Shown here: positions 7,901-10,960 of the stretch, one piece after another | Layout: every line of letters begins with the position of its first letter | Position numbering within the stretch: the first letter of the stretch is position 1 | Source of the DNA: Candidatus Woesearchaeota archaeon | Lineage (GTDB): Archaea; Nanobdellota; Nanobdellia; SCGC-AAA011-G17; VGLX01 | Direction: 5' to 3' | DNA: 10,960 bases | Assembly (NCBI GenBank): GCA_016866645.1 | Contig: VGLX01000018.1 | Coordinates: 1 to 10,960, forward strand | Notes under the pieces: model-generated | Databases searched by the model: none | What the model saw: the letters and a program-made list of their open reading frames with translations, nothing else | What the model was told of the DNA's origin: nothing | Program-made: the position numbers and the translations under genes

Positions 7901-8105
7901 GCTCGCAACGGGTAGCAGCGTACTTAAAAGCGGGGTCGCAGTTGCTGCTGTCGCCATAAAAACAATAGTCCCCTTTAGCTGTCTTCTCGCAGCACTGCTG
8001 AGTCCCAGCACTAACAGGCTTAATAGCATAACCAAAATAAATCATCGCAACTATTATCAGAACAATCTGTAATATGGCTTTCTCCCTAAGAAACCCTTTT
8101 TTCAT
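4995..8105 (-). CDS. Giant cysteine-rich membrane-associated surface protein with four Ig-like domains (paralogue A of operon)
   Basis: The protein has 1036 residues and about 60 Cys: 43 before residue 414, none in 414-569, 17 after. The N-terminus has a basic start and a hydrophobic segment (about 11-28); signal peptidase could cut after KPVSA33, or the segment may stay as an anchor. Four CC modules follow (38-39, 77-78, 119-120, 169-170). Next are KNGESWCLY...RHYRHMC...DYREEIC (278-323) and DWKCEQNCHC (385-394). Two strongly hydrophobic helices (about 491-519 and 527-557) make a membrane hairpin. A second Cys block (570-626, CKSLGQNC) precedes four Ig-like domains (about 665-745, 752-857, 860-955, 962-1036), each with a conserved Cys pair. 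N-x-S/T sequons occur, for example at 710, 771, 825, 875 and 987. It is the first gene of the operon, apparently leaderless. Function is unknown; an anchored surface scaffold or adhesin is inferred. Confidence 0.93.
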   Translation of the reverse strand: MKKGFLREKAILQIVLIIVAMIYFGYAIKPVSAGTQQCCEKTAKGDYCFYGDSSNCDPAFKYAATRCEQTDYCKLGCCYDMNEGTCYKSVPQSKCLGVQDAEWYTDATCDTVSACSLGCCTIGSQCKLTTQQSCALETAKHPDLEMVYDSSISSEMKCLDVCRASEKGCCVNTDGGCIYETRAACDAGQGAFNTGQYCSAIATCGCKAQESKTCFDEDVYWQDSCGNLEDVAEDCDYAQGTLCKNMKGEFKCGTVNCEMTYKDEKNVHDPEMGGFRKNGESWCLYESGTGDYIDRPGTRHYRHMCVNGQEVVESCRDYREEICSQAEVEGMTSSQCLHNDIYESPIKEQISTVPRGFRFWEEKGDCDDATNDCTVVWVKKNRMSDWKCEQNCHCETQQYIDDMAKACKSKGDCGANLNIVGERTTDGFVLSGRGRRGPPSGKPSEAAWAEWSKYGVFGGMVDLLEKLLKALQDLGVEKPEGLWGMGGMGEALIGGVVAAVSMLVIMNTLGVGAAIGGVVSQSAFLGSITSFFGATAATIIGVVVVIVVIIIMFVIFGGGKVKEYHVITECKPWQAPTGGKNCKYCLDQKKVDELKFYDACTEYKCKSLGQNCGFIEENSGTDRVACYDANPNDVNSPIISPWPEALTEGFTVNEMDQGYEIKPEAPYFEKIEFGIKTNELSQCKVSPEHTEKYDEMNSYFGDSFYQMEHNMTVNPLIGGKTFDYYVRCRDGNGNSNTAEYVIRLTTTKEPDKTPPKIEATAIDDYGFVPYNATETGFAIYLNEPANCKWSFTDLKYNDMENVFYCQDEPTNALNYETYPCYTILNITAKGTNTYYFRCEDTSEFKNQNQQGYEFHLVNTEELKIVSKSPGGTLYNISEATLSVITQGGAEDGNAKCYYSDDPSRDFTLWPEFYETGTTIHSQPLIGLDKGDVFYNVKCLDKASNEASATITFKLDQDLKPPELDFIYVDSVALHIVLNEPANCEYSNSTFAYGTGDKMSGGGTNHNTVSSSDATYYYVNCADIYNNDWNDPIKVYL
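6435..6635 (-). other. Predicted transmembrane hairpin inside paralogue A
   Basis: Residues 491-557 include ALIGGVVAAVSMLVIM and, after a short SQSAFLGSITSF turn, ATIIGVVVVIVVIIIMFVIF. Both flanks are Cys-rich and should be extracytoplasmic, so the natural topology is two helices crossing the membrane with a short inner loop. Confidence 0.75.
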
Positions 8106-8129
8106 ATCTTATACACTAATAATCCCTAG

Positions 8130-8138
8130 TATAAAAAA
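8130..8138 (-). promoter_or_regulatory. TATA box of the surface-protein operon
   Basis: The minus strand reads TTTTTTATA, centred about 28 nt upstream of the ATG at 8103-8105. The purine-rich GAAAAG just upstream could be the BRE. No Shine-Dalgarno lies between box and ATG, so transcription probably starts at or within a few nt of the ATG (leaderless mRNA). Confidence 0.6.
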
Positions 8139-8182
8139 CTTTTCAAAATTCAATATAATAACTAAGCATTGGTCACTTAATC

Positions 8183-8196
8183 AAAAGGTTTATAAA
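8183..8196 (+). promoter_or_regulatory. BRE/TATA box of the Lon gene
   Basis: AAAAGG (BRE-like) is followed directly by TTTATAAA (8189-8196). Transcription would start near 8218, giving a short leader of about 20 nt that includes the ribosome binding site at 8221-8228. Together with the minus-strand box at 8130-8138 it makes the 132-nt gap a divergent promoter region. Confidence 0.65.
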
Positions 8197-8220
8197 CACG
8201 CCACCCTTCACCGCAATCCA

Positions 8221-8228
8221 GAGGAGTG
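8221..8228 (+). promoter_or_regulatory. Ribosome binding site supporting a TTG start
   Basis: GAGGAGTG contains GGAG 11 nt before the TTG at 8238-8240. The codon just before that TTG is TAA (8235-8237), so the frame cannot start earlier. No ATG or GTG occurs in frame before the Walker A motif. Site and frame together select TTG. Confidence 0.7.
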
Positions 8229-8237
8229 TGCGTTTAA

Positions 8238-10568
8238 TTGACAGACACATCTAAATACGAAATACCTTTAGAAAAGCTCAGCTGGAAAGCCGACCCTAAA
8301 GAGTTCACTTTCCAAAGCACTGCAGAGATAACTCCACCGACTAATCCTATAGATATCGTAAAAGGGCAGGATGCTGCCAAGCAGACTATCCTTAGAGCTA
8401 TAGCCTCAAAAAGAAACGTATTACTCCTAGGCCCAGCCGGTTGCGGAAAATCTTTACTGGCAAAAACATTGGCTGAGCAGTACGCGATGAACAAGACAGA
8501 GAACATAACGCTTTACGACCAAGTACTAGTGCATAACTTCATAGACCATTACTCCCCAGAAGTCCTGTCGTTGCCTACGCCTATGGGCGCAGAGTTCAAG
8601 ATGGATATGAAGATAATGATGAAGATTATGCCCGAGGCTATAAAGAACGGCTGGATGATAAACTCAAAACAGGACATGCTCAACGTGCCAGTGATAAGCG
8701 TTAAGAACAACTTCTTCTACGACCAGTCCTACAGCACGACAGTAGGAAGCCTGATAAAAAATGCTGAGAAATACGCCGGATACAAGCTATTGGACGATTA
8801 CAAAGATGTGATAAAAAACAGCGGTAGCGTCTTAGACGCACCGATACTAGAGCTTGAAGGCCAAACACACTCGCTGAGAGATGTATTCCCAGACTTATCA
8901 AGAAGCGTCGCTGGCGGAGCTAAGAATTACTACAACCTAGAAACTATCCTAAAAAAATATGAGCGCTTCCCAAAAGTCATGAGATTCTTCGAACATCTGG
9001 TTAAAGACGTAGGCGAGAACCTAGGAGTCTTCCACGTGTCGTTCTTCGACTCTTACGGTGGGCAAAACCCTATGGAAAAAACTGCGAAACAAGAAAGATA
9101 CACGGCTAATGTAATAGTTGACAATGCAGAAACCACGGGCCTGCCAGTCCAATACATCGAAAACCCGACGATACAAAACCTGATGGGAGAAGCAGGGCAC
9201 GATGCCTTGAACATGACGCCGCCGCACACGAGATGCCAAGCCGGAAAGCTTCACAAGGCCAACGGAGGCATAGTAATAATCGATGAGCTAATAACCATAT
9301 TACAAAACCAGTTCATGAGGAACTACCTGCTTACAGTCTTGCAAGAGAAGAAAGGAAGAATCGGCGGAGGCCACGGCCTAGTCAGCGGAGGGACAAGCGC
9401 AGGGATAGAAACCCAGCCAGTAGACGCTGACTGCATAGTCATAGGCTGCGCCAACGAAGACTTACTACAGTTAATGACTCCGAAGATAGCGAGAAGGTTC
9501 CAGTACAAAGTCACGCTAGACGCGACTATGCTTAACACTTTAGAAAACAGGGTAGGCTACGCAGAGTTCGTCAAGTTCAAGATAGAAGAGTACAACGCAG
9601 ACCCGAAGAACAAAGAGAAGATACCTCACGCTAACCCGGAAGCAGTAGCCGCTTTGATAGAGAAAGGTGTCCGTATGGCGCAAAACCACGGCCACGGCAA
9701 GAACAAGCTGACAAACATATTAGACCCTATAGGCCAGATAGTCACAACCGCTGGTCTGATAGCTAACGAAGAAGGGAAGAATACCATCGAGAAAGACCAT
9801 ATCGAAGAGGCTATGAAAGAAACTCGAAAAGTTAATGCTCAATTAGAAGACAGGATGATGGACTACATAAACAACGACTTCATCCAGATCAAAACCCAAG
9901 GCGAAGAAGTAGGACTAGTCAACGGATTAGCTGTTTCGCAAGACGAATTCGGACTGGTGAGTTACGGATTCCCTGCAGGGATAAAAGCCTCAGCATCAGA
10001 AGGGCACAGCGACGGAATAGAATACATCGATGACCAGTCCAACCTCGGAGGAGACTTCTACAAGAAAGCCAACCACATAGTCGAAGCTTACCTCAACAAG
10101 AAGTTCAGCAAGAAGAAGATGAGCCAATGCTCAGCCAGCGTAAGCTTCAAGCAGAGCTACTCAAAAATAGACGGAGACAGCGCCTCAGTAGCAACGACGC
10201 TAGCGCTCTTATCAGAATTGTCCGGCATGCCTGTAGACCAAAGCTTCGCGATGACCGGCTCGATGGACGAGGAAGGAAGGGTACAGCCTATCGGCGGAGT
10301 CAACGAGAAGATAGAAGGATTCTACAAGGTCTGCAAGAAAAAAGGCATGACAGGCAAACAAGCGGTCATAATCCCTGACTCAAACGTCCAAGACCTAATG
10401 CTCAACGATGAGGTCCTTAATGATAATGACAAGTTCAAGATTTACAACGTAAGAAGCATAGATGAAGTCGTAGAGATTGCGATGCACGCAAGCATGGAAA
10501 CAGTAGCTAAACGCATAAACGACAAGCTCGAGATTTACTCTAAACGCCCGGAGGGGAAAAATGCCTAA
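8238..10568 (+). CDS. lonB: Archaeal-type Lon (LonB-like) ATP-dependent protease, apparently without membrane anchor
   Basis: This AAA+ serine protease should unfold and degrade proteins using ATP. In 776 residues it shows GQDAAKQTI (43-51), Walker A GPAGCGKS (65-72), RCQAGKLHKANGG (332-344) running into Walker B GGIVIIDE (343-350), a sensor-1-like GCANEDLL (403-410) and Arg-rich IARRF (417-421). The linker VGLVNGLAV (558-566) leads into the Lon protease domain. There the catalytic dyad is Ser648 in GDSAS and Lys691 in NEKIEG, 43 residues apart as in E. coli Lon (Ser679/Lys722). Archaeal LonB normally has about 620-700 residues with transmembrane helices inserted between Walker A and B. Here that gap is about 270 residues, with a large polar insert (about 100-300) and no hydrophobic helix. 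It starts at TTG. The downstream gene overlaps by 8 nt. The symbol reflects family membership, not proven orthology. Confidence 0.92.
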   Translation: MTDTSKYEIPLEKLSWKADPKEFTFQSTAEITPPTNPIDIVKGQDAAKQTILRAIASKRNVLLLGPAGCGKSLLAKTLAEQYAMNKTENITLYDQVLVHNFIDHYSPEVLSLPTPMGAEFKMDMKIMMKIMPEAIKNGWMINSKQDMLNVPVISVKNNFFYDQSYSTTVGSLIKNAEKYAGYKLLDDYKDVIKNSGSVLDAPILELEGQTHSLRDVFPDLSRSVAGGAKNYYNLETILKKYERFPKVMRFFEHLVKDVGENLGVFHVSFFDSYGGQNPMEKTAKQERYTANVIVDNAETTGLPVQYIENPTIQNLMGEAGHDALNMTPPHTRCQAGKLHKANGGIVIIDELITILQNQFMRNYLLTVLQEKKGRIGGGHGLVSGGTSAGIETQPVDADCIVIGCANEDLLQLMTPKIARRFQYKVTLDATMLNTLENRVGYAEFVKFKIEEYNADPKNKEKIPHANPEAVAALIEKGVRMAQNHGHGKNKLTNILDPIGQIVTTAGLIANEEGKNTIEKDHIEEAMKETRKVNAQLEDRMMDYINNDFIQIKTQGEEVGLVNGLAVSQDEFGLVSYGFPAGIKASASEGHSDGIEYIDDQSNLGGDFYKKANHIVEAYLNKKFSKKKMSQCSASVSFKQSYSKIDGDSASVATTLALLSELSGMPVDQSFAMTGSMDEEGRVQPIGGVNEKIEGFYKVCKKKGMTGKQAVIIPDSNVQDLMLNDEVLNDNDKFKIYNVRSIDEVVEIAMHASMETVAKRINDKLEIYSKRPEGKNA
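10550..10556 (+). promoter_or_regulatory. Ribosome binding site of the right-edge gene
   Basis: GGAGGGG lies 4 nt before the ATG at 10561, inside the end of the Lon coding sequence. This supports the ATG and coupled translation with Lon. Confidence 0.75.
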
Positions 10569-10960
10569 CATGTTCAAAAAATCACCTCGGCAGCTGCCGT
10601 TAGAAGGGTGCGAAGGCGTCGAGAAAAAGAAAAAATTCGCTTACGGCAGAGTGATAAAATGGGGGTTAATAATCTACTGTTTTTTCATTTTCAGAAGCTG
10701 CTTCGGCAACATGACCCCTCAACAGCCGCAAAAGATTAGACAAGAGTCAAGCATAGAACAGATTCTTCCATCAAAGTTGGAGCGTTATAACGCAGATGAG
10801 ATTAGGGTAAGAGAAGGTTTTTTAATGGGCGGCAAAGAAGTTTATAAAAACAACATCCACTTAGGATACTTAAGCGAAACGAATATAATCACTGATTTAA
10901 AAGGCGAGCCTGTAGGTTATTTGAACAACAGCGGAGTCTATAACAGCTTAGGCCAGCATA
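10561..10960 (+). CDS. Partial small membrane-anchored protein with Gly/Tyr beta repeats
   Basis: The frame opens at ATG inside the Lon stop region (ATGCCTAA, 8-nt overlap) and runs open for 133 codons to the right edge. Residues 1-30 are polar and Lys-rich (EKKKKF). A membrane segment follows at about 31-47 (VIKWGLIIYCFFIF). The tail has a basic then mixed-charge stretch and, from about residue 93, short repeats: GYLSETNIITDLKGEPV then GYLNNSGVYNSLGQ, a unit of about 17 residues. Repeats of the form vGyi...g.iyd..G resemble the bacterial 5-fold beta-flower type of domain; that link is from memory and weak. The overlap with Lon suggests co-expression and perhaps a role with the protease. It is not in the supplied frame list because it is cut off by the edge. 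Confidence 0.75.
   Translation, partial: MPNMFKKSPRQLPLEGCEGVEKKKKFAYGRVIKWGLIIYCFFIFRSCFGNMTPQQPQKIRQESSIEQILPSKLERYNADEIRVREGFLMGGKEVYKNNIHLGYLSETNIITDLKGEPVGYLNNSGVYNSLGQH

Noticed and set aside
8141..8180. Hairpin or operator in the divergent intergenic region
   Set aside because: I found no inverted repeat of convincing length there, only AT-rich sequence.
8234..8506. Minus-strand 90-codon frame overlapping the Lon start
   Set aside because: It is antisense to the Walker A region, which has clear protein-family support on the plus strand, and it would run back over the Lon promoter side without a convincing start signal.

Overview
The window looks like a piece of a DPANN-type archaeal genome (Woesearchaeota/Pacearchaeota-like is my best guess, from memory of similar proteins; the phylum is not proven by the sequence). 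The archaeal signs are an archaeal-type Lon protease, a pilin-like protein with a class III signal peptide (KRGQITAF then a hydrophobic stretch), TATA-like boxes about 25-28 nt upstream of two ATGs that have no Shine-Dalgarno (leaderless genes), Shine-Dalgarno sites in front of the internal operon genes, and a poly-T terminator without a hairpin.

Layout. Positions 1-217 (minus) hold the N-terminus of a membrane protein, probably a GT-C fold glycosyltransferase related to STT3/AglB, cut by the left edge. Positions 301-8105 (minus) form one three-gene operon read from right to left: a 1036-residue cysteine-rich membrane-associated surface protein (4995-8105), a 260-residue pilin-like protein (4170-4952), and a 1290-residue paralogue of the first protein (301-4173). 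The last two overlap by 4 nt (ATGA). A poly-T terminator follows at 274-296. Positions 8106-8237 are a divergent promoter region. Positions 8238-10568 (plus) encode a 776-residue Lon-family AAA+ protease that starts at TTG and has no membrane helices. It overlaps by 8 nt a right-edge partial gene (10561-10960, plus) for a small membrane-anchored protein with short Gly/Tyr beta repeats.

How the genes may work together. The two giant proteins share one architecture: signal peptide, about 400-500 residues packed with Cys (four CC modules and a very conserved RHYRH block), a Cys-free hydrophobic core, a second Cys block, then four Ig-like domains with one conserved Cys pair each. With the pilin-like subunit between them, this looks like a disulfide-rigidified cell-surface or pilus-associated assembly with no described function that I know of. 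The possible oligosaccharyltransferase next door could glycosylate it, since both giants carry N-x-S/T sequons. The Lon gene is divergently transcribed and is probably a separate proteostasis unit. Its missing membrane anchor may be supplied by the overlapping membrane protein gene. This is inference. I saw no tRNA, rRNA, CRISPR, insertion sequence or origin.
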